From contig NZ_LDES01000037.1 of assembly GCF_001015195.1 (NCBI RefSeq), positions 62,001 to 126,000 on the forward strand: 64,000 nt of DNA, written 5' to 3'. A program made the translations under genes and the position numbers. Position 1 is the stretch's first letter. Every line of letters starts with the position of its first letter. The stretch is from Sphingomonas sp. Y57. GTDB lineage: Bacteria > Pseudomonadota > Alphaproteobacteria > Sphingomonadales > Sphingomonadaceae. The notes under the pieces are model-generated. The model worked only from the letters and a program-made list of their open reading frames with translations, was not told where the DNA came from and made no database searches. Of this stretch, positions 26,274-34,682 are shown piece by piece.

Positions 26274-27575
26274 CTATACTGCCCAGTCGGCGATATTCTC
26301 CGCCTGGCCGATCAGCGCGAGGCCGTGCGCGATCGAGGTCAACTCACCACCCGCGCCGATCCGCTCCTGGCCGAAGCGGCGCTCGAACGACCGGCGGATC
26401 GCCGGGATCAGCGACGAGCCGCCGGTCAGGAAGACGCGGTCGATCGCTTCCGGTCCCACCCCGGCCTTGAGCAGGGCCGCATCGACCGCGACCTCGATCC
26501 GCGCGATGTCCGGAGCGATCCAGCTTTCGAAGTCGGCGCGGCTGACCTCGGCTTCAATGTCCAGCCCGCCGCCGGTGAATCGGAAACCGGCCAGCTCCTC
26601 GACCGAGAGCGCGCGCTTGAGCCGGCCCACTGCGTCGTACAACGCATAGCCAAGCTCGTTCTCGATGATCGCGATCATCCGGTCGATCGCCGCCGGCTCA
26701 ATCGCACTGCGCCGCAGCTTGCCAAGTTCGTCGAGCGTGCGGCGATTGCGCATCAGCGCCAGCTTCGACCAATCCGAGAAGTCTGAGAAATAACCTCCTG
26801 GGATTTCAAGAATCTTATCGAAGGATCGATAGGCGCCACCCTTGCCGAGCAGGGGCAGCACCAGTCGCTCGACAATCCGTGAATCGAAGCGGTCGCCAGC
26901 GATGCCGACGCCGGTCGAGCTGAGCGGCACACAGCGCGGGCGCGCCTCGGGCTCGGCCACCCGGACGACCGAGAAGTCGCTGGTGCCGCCACCGAAGTCG
27001 GCGACCAGCAACGTGCTCGGTTCGGTCAGTCGCGCCGCGAAGCTGAACGCCGCGCCCAGCGGTTCGTAGACATAATGGACCTCTGCGCCGAAGCCCGCGA
27101 ACATCCGGTCGTAGCGCTCTCGCGCCAACGCCGGGTCGGGGCGCGCGCCGGCATAGTCGACCGGCCGGCCAACCACGATCCGCGCCCCGGCCGTATCGAG
27201 CGCCCCGCCCGCATGCGCGGCCAGGTGCGCCAGGAACATCTGGCCCAGTTCCTCGAAGCGGAAGCGCTTGTGGAACACCGATGCCTGTTCGAATAGCGGG
27301 CTGGCGGCGACCGACTTGAACGACTGGATGAAGCGGCTACCCTGCGGATAATCGAGATAGTCGGCGATCGCCCAGGGCCCCGCCTCATGGCCCAGCCCGC
27401 CGCGCTCGCCCTCGTCCTGCCAGAAGCAGAGCGCCGAGCGGAACACCGACCCTGTCGCCTGCTCGCCCACGAACGTCACCAGCTCCGCCATCCCGTCGTC
27501 CCGCGAAACCGCGGCGACGGTGTTGGTCGTACCGAAATCCAGGCCGATCGCGCGGCCGGCATTCTCCTCCCGCAT
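26274..27575 (-). CDS. Hsp70-like ATPase (YegD type)
   Basis: A 433-residue actin/Hsp70-fold protein lacking the DnaK C-terminal substrate and lid domains. It has phosphate-1 GLDFGTTNTVAA, phosphate-2 VADFGGGTSDFSVV and adenosine FLTGGSSLIPAI motifs. YegD-like proteins are putative chaperones of unknown client. Its ATG overlaps the stop of the upstream coiled-coil gene by one base (TGATG), so the two are translationally coupled. Confidence 0.88.
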   Translation of the reverse strand: MREENAGRAIGLDFGTTNTVAAVSRDDGMAELVTFVGEQATGSVFRSALCFWQDEGERGGLGHEAGPWAIADYLDYPQGSRFIQSFKSVAASPLFEQASVFHKRFRFEELGQMFLAHLAAHAGGALDTAGARIVVGRPVDYAGARPDPALARERYDRMFAGFGAEVHYVYEPLGAAFSFAARLTEPSTLLVADFGGGTSDFSVVRVAEPEARPRCVPLSSTGVGIAGDRFDSRIVERLVLPLLGKGGAYRSFDKILEIPGGYFSDFSDWSKLALMRNRRTLDELGKLRRSAIEPAAIDRMIAIIENELGYALYDAVGRLKRALSVEELAGFRFTGGGLDIEAEVSRADFESWIAPDIARIEVAVDAALLKAGVGPEAIDRVFLTGGSSLIPAIRRSFERRFGQERIGAGGELTSIAHGLALIGQAENIADWAV

Positions 27576-27985
27576 CAGAGCTTCATCACCCCGACGCCCT
27601 CGACCGCCTTCTCGACCGTCTCGATCGAGACGCCGAACACCTTGGCGAGGCCCTCGACCGTCGCCCCGCGCATCGCGAGCTGGCGCATCCGGCTGATGTC
27701 GACATTGGTCCGGTAGTTGCGGGTGTCTCGGACCACCTTTTCCTCGCCGGTCCGCGCGAGCGATCCCGAGGCGCGGCGCTTCGGGCGATCCGCGCGCGCT
27801 TCGGCCAGAGCGGCGCGGCGTTGCTCGTCCTCGGCGCGGCGGGCCTCGCGGGCCTGCTCGCGCTGGCGGGCGGTCTCCTCGCGTTCAGCAGAGCGGCGGT
27901 CGCTGCGCGCCTGTGCGGCTTCGGCGCGCTCGGCTGCCCGGCGGCCCCGTTCCTCTTCCCGGTTGCGCGCCCGGTCGTCGATCAT
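27575..27985 (-). CDS. Charged coiled-coil protein coupled to Hsp70-like gene
   Basis: A 136-residue protein. About 75 N-terminal residues are Arg/Glu/Ala-rich and should form a long coiled coil. A conserved-looking C-terminal tail (VVRDTRNYRTNVDISRMRQL...GLAKVFGVSIETVEKAVE) has a helix-turn-helix-like pattern. The start at 27985 has GGAGGAAAG just upstream; a longer frame begins without one. The stop overlaps the Hsp70-like start. I do not recognise a family; partner or co-chaperone of the ATPase is a guess. Confidence 0.6.
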   Translation of the reverse strand: MIDDRARNREEERGRRAAERAEAAQARSDRRSAEREETARQREQAREARRAEDEQRRAALAEARADRPKRRASGSLARTGEEKVVRDTRNYRTNVDISRMRQLAMRGATVEGLAKVFGVSIETVEKAVEGVGVMKL

Positions 27986-28129
27986 CGGTCTTTCCTCCGT
28001 TTCCCCGTTGCTCGCAAATGCGGCTCGCCCGGTCGCAAGCCGGGCGGCCTTGTTCGGGCCGTTCATCGATCAGTCAACGGAATTCTCTATCGTCGGCTCC
28101 GCCCCCGAACGTCGTAAGCGAACAAGATA

Positions 28130-28345
28130 ATGTTTATAAAACAAAGAGATATCTCCGAAAACATCCCACAGGAAATCGGGGAGGAATCCTCCTACTTCCT
28201 GCTCCGCGCGCGACAGGAAGTGGAGCGATCCGAAGCCGCCACCGCACCGCAGGCGGTCGCCGCCCATCGCGAACTTGCCATGCTCTATTCGGTCAAGGCG
28301 CTGCTCGCCCATGTCGATGCGGATGCCGACGACGAACCTACCTGA
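28130..28345 (+). CDS. Small hypothetical protein (71 aa)
   Basis: A short acidic protein, predicted all-helical (YFLLRARQEVERSEAA, AVAAHRELAMLYSVKALLAHVDAD). The ribosome site is weak and the exact start is uncertain. It ends one base before the convergent LuxR gene. Codon use matches neighbours and the sequence has the look of small helical proteins widespread in sphingomonads, but no function can be assigned. Confidence 0.5.
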   Translation: MFIKQRDISENIPQEIGEESSYFLLRARQEVERSEAATAPQAVAAHRELAMLYSVKALLAHVDADADDEPT

Positions 28346-29089
28346 TCAGTCGATGATCGCCGGCAGGAATTCGCTGACTCCCGAGAAGCCGTAGCGCTGA
28401 TAGGCGCGCTGGCGATAGGTCAGCACCGTGGCCCGGCCGATCCCCAGTTCGGCCGCGATCTGGTCCGCGCTACTGCCCGCCAGCGTCCGCGCGCAGACCT
28501 GCAACTCTCGGCCGCGCAGCTCGGGATAGACCCGCGCCAACCGCCGTTCGAGCCGGTCGGCGAGGCTTGCCTCGGGCTGAGGCGGCTTCTGCGCTATCGC
28601 CGAGAGGGCGACGCTGGCCAGCGCCGCCAGCCGCGCCGCGCCCTGCCACTCGGCGGCGCCGCGCCGATACATGCTCAGGAACAGGCTCTCATCGCAGCCC
28701 CGCCAGCCGAAGCAGAGCTTGTCGGCGAAGGCCGGCTTGTCGAAGCAGATCGCCCGATAATCGTGCAGCAATATCTGGCTGGCATGCACGCGCCGCGCGA
28801 ACACGGCGCCGACCGGTGTCTCCGCCCAGATGCTGCGCGCCGGATCGTCGCGATAGAAACGGCGGGCAAAAATCTCCGCCCGCTCATCGGAGCGGTCGAG
28901 CCCACTCGAGGAGGCGACCACCTGAGGCTTCCCATCCCTGCCGAGGCGATAGGCGAACACTTCCTCGACGAAATCGTATCGCTGCGCCGCCGCCAGCAGC
29001 ACGTCGCCGAACGTCTCTCGGCCCGCCGCTTCGATCAGCGCCGCGCCGACATTGGGGTCTACCGGTTCGGGCAATCCGCTCCACGCCAT
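28346..29089 (-). CDS. LuxR-type transcriptional regulator
   Basis: A 247-residue regulator. Its C-terminal LuxR helix-turn-helix is VCARTLAGSSADQIAAELGIGRATVLTYRQRAYQRYG; the N-terminal 170 residues are an unrecognised sensory domain. The start at 29089 (MAWSGLPEP) is chosen because AGAAGG lies seven bases upstream. In-frame ATGs further up fall within a perfect palindrome or inside the divergent gene. It is divergent from the MBL/FAD monooxygenase operon and most likely regulates it and itself through the palindrome at 29129. Confidence 0.8.
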   Translation of the reverse strand: MAWSGLPEPVDPNVGAALIEAAGRETFGDVLLAAAQRYDFVEEVFAYRLGRDGKPQVVASSSGLDRSDERAEIFARRFYRDDPARSIWAETPVGAVFARRVHASQILLHDYRAICFDKPAFADKLCFGWRGCDESLFLSMYRRGAAEWQGAARLAALASVALSAIAQKPPQPEASLADRLERRLARVYPELRGRELQVCARTLAGSSADQIAAELGIGRATVLTYRQRAYQRYGFSGVSEFLPAIID

Positions 29090-29128
29090 GGGCGCCCTTC
29101 TTAGCAGCCACACCACGCCCGCGCGAGT

Positions 29129-29152
29129 CTTGTCCATAGCTCTATGGACAAG
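29129..29152. promoter_or_regulatory. Perfect 11+11 palindrome, probable LuxR operator
   Basis: CTTGTCCATAG (29129-29139) and CTATGGACAAG (29142-29152) are exact reverse complements with a 2-bp centre. The palindrome lies 40 bp before the LuxR start and 74 bp before the divergent MBL gene. Length and symmetry fit a dimeric LuxR-family site. Confidence 0.7.
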
Positions 29153-29225
29153 GCCCGATCCGGCGGGCGCTATAGCCAATGCCGAAAGATCACCCGCCGA
29201 TGCGGGCCCCTGAGAGGAGATGGAC

Positions 29226-30185
29226 ATGGCCAAGCCCTTCGCATCCTCGGCCGATCTCGCCGAGAAGAAAGAGACCCTCGAAATCCTCGCCGACGGCGTC
29301 TACGCGCTGACCGCCGAGGGTGACCCCAATGTCGGCGCGATCGAGGGCGAGGATTTCCTCGTCTGCTTCGAGGCGCGCGCCACCCCGGCCGCCGCACGCG
29401 ACTGGCTGACCAAGCTGCGCGAGCACACCGACAAGCCGATCAAATATCTGGTGCTGACCCATTATCACGCGGTCCGCGTGCTTGGCGCGAGCGCATTCGG
29501 CGCCGAGCACATCATCACCAGCGAGACGACCCGAAAGCTGATCGAGGAGCGCGGCAAACAGGATTGGGACAGCGAATATGGCCGCATGCCGCGCCTGTTC
29601 AAGCAGCCGGAGGAGATCCCCGGCCTGACCTGGCCGACCCAGACCTTCGAGGATAATCTCTCGATCGAACTGGGTGGCGATCGCGGCCGGATCGATCTGC
29701 AATTCTGCGGGCGCGGCCACACCGCCGGGGATATCGTCGCCTGGCACGAGAAGAGCCGGACGCTGTTCGCGGGCGACCTGGTCGAGGCCGAGGCCGCGCT
29801 CTACACCGGCGACGCCTTCCACTTCGACTGGTCGTCGGGCACGCTCGACAAGGTCAAGGCCTATCGCTCCGAGAATCTGATCGGCGGCCGCGGCGCGGTG
29901 GCCAAGGGTGTAGCCGCGACCGACGCCGCCGTGGAGCAGACCCGCGAATTCCTGAAGGTCATGATCGAGCAGACCGGCGCGGTCCACAAGCGCGGCGGCA
30001 CCCTCAAGGAAGCGTTCGAGGCGACCCACGCTGCGCTCGGCCCAAAGTTCGGCCGCTGGCCGATCTTCGAGCATTGCCTGCCGTTCGACGTGCAGCGCCT
30101 GTGGGACGAGTTCGACGGCATCGACTGGCCGCGCATCTGGACGATGGAGCGCGACCGCGAGGTGTGGGACCTGCTGCAGGGATAA
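29226..30185 (+). CDS. MBL-fold hydrolase with altered metal motif
   Basis: A 319-residue metallo-beta-lactamase-fold protein. The usual HxHxDH motif reads THYHAVRVLG, so the Asp and third His are replaced by Val and Arg. The later His (GRGHTAGD) and Asp (LFAGDLVEAEA) are kept. This suggests a single-metal or modified centre. The ATG at 29226 is 6 bases after GAGAGGAG; the ATG at 29220 is too close. It is the first gene of a three-gene operon with an FAD monooxygenase and a DUF2783-like protein, probably hydrolysing a ring-cleavage or lactone product. Confidence 0.8.
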   Translation: MAKPFASSADLAEKKETLEILADGVYALTAEGDPNVGAIEGEDFLVCFEARATPAAARDWLTKLREHTDKPIKYLVLTHYHAVRVLGASAFGAEHIITSETTRKLIEERGKQDWDSEYGRMPRLFKQPEEIPGLTWPTQTFEDNLSIELGGDRGRIDLQFCGRGHTAGDIVAWHEKSRTLFAGDLVEAEAALYTGDAFHFDWSSGTLDKVKAYRSENLIGGRGAVAKGVAATDAAVEQTREFLKVMIEQTGAVHKRGGTLKEAFEATHAALGPKFGRWPIFEHCLPFDVQRLWDEFDGIDWPRIWTMERDREVWDLLQG

Positions 30186-30191
30186 GCCGCC

Positions 30192-31766
30192 ATGACCGAC
30201 GTCCGTTACGGGCATGTCTGGCGCAGCATCGGGCCGTCGCCGCGGCCCGCCGCGACGGTCGAAGAGGCGCCGGTCGTCATCGCGGGTGCCGGCCCGGTCG
30301 GCCTCGCCATGGCGCTCGACCTCGGCCGGCGCGGGCATCGCGTCATCGTGCTGACCCGGCTCGACTATATCGCCGGGGGTTCCAAGGCGATCTGCTTCTC
30401 GAAGCGCTCGCTCGACATCATGGACCGGCTCGGCGTCGGCCAGCGCATGGTCGACAAGGGCGTGACCTGGAATGTCGGCAAGGTGTTCTGGAAGGACCGG
30501 CCCGATCCGGTCTACCAATTCGACCTGCTGCCGGTGAAGGATCAGCGCCGCCCCGCCTTCATCAACCTCCAGCAATATTATGTGGAGGAGTATCTCGTCG
30601 ATGCGCTCGCGGACCTGCCCGATGTCGAGATCCGCTGGGGGCATGAGGTGCGCGGCGTCGCGGCGCATTACGGCGGCGTCTCAATCGAGGTCGGCACGGC
30701 CGGGGGCGGCTATGCGATCGAGGCCGGCTGGCTGATCGCCTGCGACGGCAACCGGTCGCCGATCCGGACGATGCTGGGCCTCGATTTCGAAGGCCGGATC
30801 TTCGAGGACAATTTCCTGATCGCCGACATCCGGATCAAGGAGGATCGCCCGGCCGAACGCTGGTTCTGGTTCGATCCCCCGTTCAATCCCGGCAAGTCGG
30901 CGCTGTTCCACCGCCAGCCCGACGATGTCTGGCGGCTCGACTTCCAGCTCGGCTGGAACATCGACCGCGAGGAATGCCTCAAGGACGCCAATGTCGAGCG
31001 CTACATCCGCGCGATGCTGGGCCCCGACGTGGCGTTCGAAAAGGAATGGTACAGCATCTACACCTTCCAGTGCCGCCGCATGGCGCGCTTCGTCCATGGC
31101 CGGGTGATCTTCGCCGGGGACAGCGCGCACCTGGTGTCGCCGTTCGGCGCGCGCGGCTGCAACGGCGGCTTCGCCGATGTCGACAATCTCGGCTGGAAGC
31201 TCGACCTGGTGCTTGGCGGCACGAGCCCTGACCTGCTCGAAAGCTATAATGACGAGGCGATCGTCACGGCCGACGAAAATATCCTGAACTCAACGCGTTC
31301 GACCGACTTCCTCACGCCGAAGAGCGAGATCAGCGAGGCCTTTCGAGACGCTGTGCTTGGACTGGCGGCGGAACACGACTTCGCCCGGCCGATCGTCAAT
31401 TCGGGGCGGCTGTCGACCGCGATCAGCTATCCCGACAGCACGCTCAACACGCCCGACGAGGACGACTGGACCGGCGGCGTCGCTCCCGGATCGCCAGCGC
31501 TCGACGCCCCGCTCGGCGAGGGCTGGCTACTCGGCGGGCTTGGCGACCGCTTCGTCCTGCTCCACGCGGGCGGCGGCGATCCGGCGCCCGAGGGGCTCGA
31601 CACGATCGCGATCGACGGCGCCATAGCGCTGGCCCGCTACGGGCTGGAGGCTGGCGGCGCCTATCTCATCCGTCCCGATCATTATGTCGCGGCGCGCTGG
31701 CGCAGGCCCGATGCCGCCAAGACCGCCCGCGCACTTGCCCGGGCCCAGGGAGGCAGCCTGCGATGA
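30192..31766 (+). CDS. FAD-dependent aromatic monooxygenase (MhpA/PheA type)
   Basis: A 524-residue class A flavoprotein hydroxylase. It has the N-terminal GAGPVGLAMALDLGRRGHRV dinucleotide motif, the central DGNRSPIRTMLG (DG motif), and GRVIFAGDSAHLVSPFGARGCNGG (GD motif). A thioredoxin-like C-terminal extension without obvious cysteines follows. It hydroxylates a phenolic or related ring using NAD(P)H. It overlaps the downstream small gene by 4 bases (ATGA). The true substrate is unknown. Confidence 0.87.
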   Translation: MTDVRYGHVWRSIGPSPRPAATVEEAPVVIAGAGPVGLAMALDLGRRGHRVIVLTRLDYIAGGSKAICFSKRSLDIMDRLGVGQRMVDKGVTWNVGKVFWKDRPDPVYQFDLLPVKDQRRPAFINLQQYYVEEYLVDALADLPDVEIRWGHEVRGVAAHYGGVSIEVGTAGGGYAIEAGWLIACDGNRSPIRTMLGLDFEGRIFEDNFLIADIRIKEDRPAERWFWFDPPFNPGKSALFHRQPDDVWRLDFQLGWNIDREECLKDANVERYIRAMLGPDVAFEKEWYSIYTFQCRRMARFVHGRVIFAGDSAHLVSPFGARGCNGGFADVDNLGWKLDLVLGGTSPDLLESYNDEAIVTADENILNSTRSTDFLTPKSEISEAFRDAVLGLAAEHDFARPIVNSGRLSTAISYPDSTLNTPDEDDWTGGVAPGSPALDAPLGEGWLLGGLGDRFVLLHAGGGDPAPEGLDTIAIDGAIALARYGLEAGGAYLIRPDHYVAARWRRPDAAKTARALARAQGGSLR

Positions 31767-31957
31767 GCCTGATCCTTACCCCCAACCTCGCCGATCCCGA
31801 CGGCATCTACGAGAAGCTGATCGCGCTCCACGAGGGGCGCGACGCGGCGGACAGCCAGCGGGTCAATGCACGGCTGATCATGACGCTGATCAACCATATC
31901 GGCGACCGGGCGACGATTCTGGAAGCCATCGAGGTCGCGGCGGGCGGGAAGATCTAG
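31763..31957 (+). CDS. DUF2783-like small protein
   Basis: A 64-residue helical protein (LADPDGIYEKLIALHEGRD...NARLIMTLINHIGDRATILEAI). It resembles DUF2783 proteins, which as I recall are found beside FAD monooxygenases and MBL hydrolases; the same triad occurs here. It overlaps the monooxygenase stop. It may be an accessory or stabilising subunit; no enzymatic motif is visible. Confidence 0.75.
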   Translation: MSLILTPNLADPDGIYEKLIALHEGRDAADSQRVNARLIMTLINHIGDRATILEAIEVAAGGKI

Positions 31958-31983
31958 CGGAACGCGCCCGTCTCTCCCCGCAC

Positions 31984-32071
31984 GTCACGCCGGCGGAGGC
32001 CGGCATCTCGGGCGGCTCCTGCCTCAGCCCCTTCTCCCCTCTCCGGAGATGCCGGCCTCCGCCGGCATGAC
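31984..32071. repeat. REP-type palindrome, family A (copy 2)
   Basis: Arms 31984-32009 and 32046-32071 are 26 bp each and complementary except one position (CACGCC against GGCATG). They are essentially the same as the arms at 23297-23384, with an unrelated 36-bp centre. It lies between the convergent DUF2783-like and ilvE genes. Confidence 0.85.
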
Positions 32072-32115
32072 ATTGAAGAGATGAAGAGAGGCTTGGCATC
32101 GCCGCCCCAGATGAC

Positions 32116-33195
32116 TCAACCGACGCGGCGCACCCAGCCATAGGGATCGGCGACGGTACCGCGCTGGATCCCGGTCAGCTTGTCGCGCAGCCGCGCGGTG
32201 GTCTGGCCGGTGCCGCCTGCGCCGATGGTGAACTCGCCATCCTCGCTCTTGACCGTGCCGATCGCGGTGACGACCGCGGCGGTGCCGCAGGCGAAGGTCT
32301 CGACCAGCTTGCCCGAGCGGGCGTCGGCCTTCCACTGCTCGTAGGAATAGGGCTCCTCGCGGACCACGATACCTTCATCGCGCGCGAGGCGGATGATCGA
32401 ATCGCGGGTGATGCCGGGCAGGATCGTCCCCTGCAGCGGCGGTGTCACCATCGACCCGTCGTCCATCACGAAGAAGACGTTCATGCCGCCCAGCTCCTCG
32501 ATCCACTTGCGCTCGGCGGCGTCCAGGAACACGACCTGGTCGCAACCCTGCTCGATCGCCTGCTTCTGCGCGAGGAGGCTGGCGGCATAGTTGCCGCCGC
32601 ACTTGGCGCTGCCGGTGCCGCCAGGCGCCGCGCGGGTATAGTCGGTGGAGACCCAGACGGTGACCGAGTCCTTGCCGCCCTTGAAATAGGCGCCGACGGA
32701 CGAGGCGATCACCATGAACAGATATTCCGACGAAGGCTTGACGCCCAGGAACACCTCGTTCGCGAACATGAACGGGCGCAGGTAGAGGCTGCCGCCACCG
32801 CCCGGCACCCAGTCGCGGTCGATGCGAACGAGTTGTTCGACCGCCTCGATGAACAGGTCTTCGGGAACGTCGGGCATCGCCATGCGGCGTGCCGACAGGT
32901 TGAAGCGGGCGGCGTTCGCCTCGGGGCGGAACAGCGCGAGGCCGTCACCCAGGCGATAAGCCTTCATCCCTTCGAAGATCTCCTGCGCATAATGGAGGAC
33001 CGCAGAGGCCGGATCAATCTGCAGCGGCCCGCGCGCCTTCACCTCAGCATCGTGCCAGCCCTTGCCCTCGACATAGCGGACGACGACCATATGGTCGGTG
33101 AACACACGGCCGAAGCCGGGATTTTCCAGCAGCTTGGCGCGGTCTTCCGCTGAGGTCGGCGCCGCGTTGGGCAGGATGGTGAACTGGGACGTCAT
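32116..33195 (-). CDS. ilvE: Branched-chain amino acid aminotransferase
   Basis: A 359-residue fold-type IV PLP enzyme of the BCAT II type. The PLP Lys is in GSAKCGGNYAAS; YAQEIFEGMKAYR and FACGTAAVVTAIG are typical. The start at 33195 has AGGAG ten bases upstream. It is the last gene after bkdA1-bkdA2-bkdB-lpdA on the same strand (95-bp gap), so it would supply branched 2-oxoacids from Val, Leu and Ile to the dehydrogenase complex. It may also serve biosynthesis. Confidence 0.92.
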   Translation of the reverse strand: MTSQFTILPNAAPTSAEDRAKLLENPGFGRVFTDHMVVVRYVEGKGWHDAEVKARGPLQIDPASAVLHYAQEIFEGMKAYRLGDGLALFRPEANAARFNLSARRMAMPDVPEDLFIEAVEQLVRIDRDWVPGGGGSLYLRPFMFANEVFLGVKPSSEYLFMVIASSVGAYFKGGKDSVTVWVSTDYTRAAPGGTGSAKCGGNYAASLLAQKQAIEQGCDQVVFLDAAERKWIEELGGMNVFFVMDDGSMVTPPLQGTILPGITRDSIIRLARDEGIVVREEPYSYEQWKADARSGKLVETFACGTAAVVTAIGTVKSEDGEFTIGAGGTGQTTARLRDKLTGIQRGTVADPYGWVRRVG

Positions 33196-33290
33196 CGGCA
33201 ACTGCTCCTGCGATATTCTGTCCTGCTCTAAGCGCCGGTTCGCGCGCCGACGCCAGAAAAATAAGCGGCCGATCCGGTCCTTACGGATGG

Positions 33291-34679
33291 TCAACCATGG
33301 ATGGCGTGCCCCATAGCCTTGAGCGCCGCTTCGTGAAAGGCCTCGCCGAGGGTCGGATGGGCATGGATGATGCCCTCGATATCTTCCAGCACCGCCCCCA
33401 TCTCGATCGCCTGGGCAAAGGTCGCCGACAGCTCGGAAACGTGCAAGCCCACCGCCTGCACCCCGACGATGCGATGCCCGGCCTCCAGAGCCACGACGCG
33501 GATGAAACCGCCCTCGTCGCCGGCCTCCATCGACAGCGCCCGGCCGTTGGCGGCGAAGGGGAATATGCCCGTTATCGTGCCGGGCGTATCCGGCCCCTGC
33601 CCGACGCTGACGATCTCGGGCTCGGTGAAGCAGACCGCCGGGATGGCGCGTGGATCGAAGCGGCGCTTTTGCCCGGCGATGATCTCCGCCACCATCGCGC
33701 CCTGCGCCGATGCCTTGTGCGCGAGCATCGGTTCGCCGACCAGGTCGCCGATCGCCCAGACGTTGCGGGTCGCGGTGGCGCAGCGATCGTCGATCGCGAC
33801 GAACGCGCCGTCCGTCGCAACCGCCATCTCCTCCAGCCCCCAGCCCTTCGTCACCGGTCGCCTGCCGACGGTAACCAGGATCTTGTCGGCGGGCAGCTCG
33901 ATCGCCTCACCCTCCGCGGTCTCGACGAGCAGCCCCGCCTTACCCTGTCCCGTCGCCTTCGCCGAAAGATGCAGCATGACCCCGTGCTTCGCGAGCCACC
34001 GTCGCACCGGCTCGACCAACTTCGCATCGTAGAGCGGCAGGATGCGGTCGGCCGCCTCGACGATGGTGACCTCGGCGCCGAGCTTGCGATAGGCGATGCC
34101 AAGTTCGAGGCCGATATAGCCCGCGCCGACGATCGCCAGCCGCTTCGGCACCTCCGTCAGTGACAGCGCCTCGGTCGAGGAGATCACCTTGCCGCCGAAG
34201 GGCAGGAAAGGCAGCTCGATCGGCTCCGAGCCGGTCGCCAGGATGACATGCTCGGCCTCGACGGCCACCTCGCCGCCTTCGGTCGTCGCGACATGGCAGG
34301 TCTTGGCATCGGAGAAGCGGCCCCGGCCTGCGATCACTCGCACCTTCGCCCGCTTGAGCAGCGCGGCGACACCGCCGTTGAGCCGGTCGACCACACCATC
34401 CTTCCAGCCGATCGTCGCGGCGAAATCGAGGCTCGGCGTAGCAGCGAGGCTGATCCCCAGGCGGGGCTGGGCCGCCGCCTCGGCCATCGAGGCGTAATAC
34501 CCGGCCGCGTGGATCAAGGCCTTGGACGGAATGCAGCCCCGGATCAGGCATGTGCCGCCGAGGCGGCCCGCTTCCACCAGCACCGTATCGACCCCAAGCT
34601 GGCCCGCACGGATCGCCGCGACATAGCCGCCGGGTCCGCCGCCCACCACCAGAAGCTTGGCCTTCACTTTTTCGGTCAT
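33291..34679 (-). CDS. lpdA: Dihydrolipoyl dehydrogenase (E3)
   Basis: A 462-residue flavoprotein disulfide reductase. FAD motif GGGPGGYVAAIRAGQLG and the redox disulfide in GGTCLIRGCIPSKALIHA are present. The NAD motif is GAGYIGLELGIAYRKLG and the C-terminal active-site His-Glu is in HAHPTLGEAFHEAA. It re-oxidises dihydrolipoyl-E2 with NAD. Three bases separate it from bkdB. It is the only E3 in the window and may also serve the fused-E1 complex at 12506-15863. Confidence 0.94.
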   Translation of the reverse strand: MTEKVKAKLLVVGGGPGGYVAAIRAGQLGVDTVLVEAGRLGGTCLIRGCIPSKALIHAAGYYASMAEAAAQPRLGISLAATPSLDFAATIGWKDGVVDRLNGGVAALLKRAKVRVIAGRGRFSDAKTCHVATTEGGEVAVEAEHVILATGSEPIELPFLPFGGKVISSTEALSLTEVPKRLAIVGAGYIGLELGIAYRKLGAEVTIVEAADRILPLYDAKLVEPVRRWLAKHGVMLHLSAKATGQGKAGLLVETAEGEAIELPADKILVTVGRRPVTKGWGLEEMAVATDGAFVAIDDRCATATRNVWAIGDLVGEPMLAHKASAQGAMVAEIIAGQKRRFDPRAIPAVCFTEPEIVSVGQGPDTPGTITGIFPFAANGRALSMEAGDEGGFIRVVALEAGHRIVGVQAVGLHVSELSATFAQAIEMGAVLEDIEGIIHAHPTLGEAFHEAALKAMGHAIHG

Positions 34680-34682
34680 CGG

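Noticed and set aside
29190-30668. 492-codon minus-strand frame opposite the MBL and monooxygenase genes
   Set aside because: Spans two well-supported genes and the operator palindrome; composition typical of antisense frames here.
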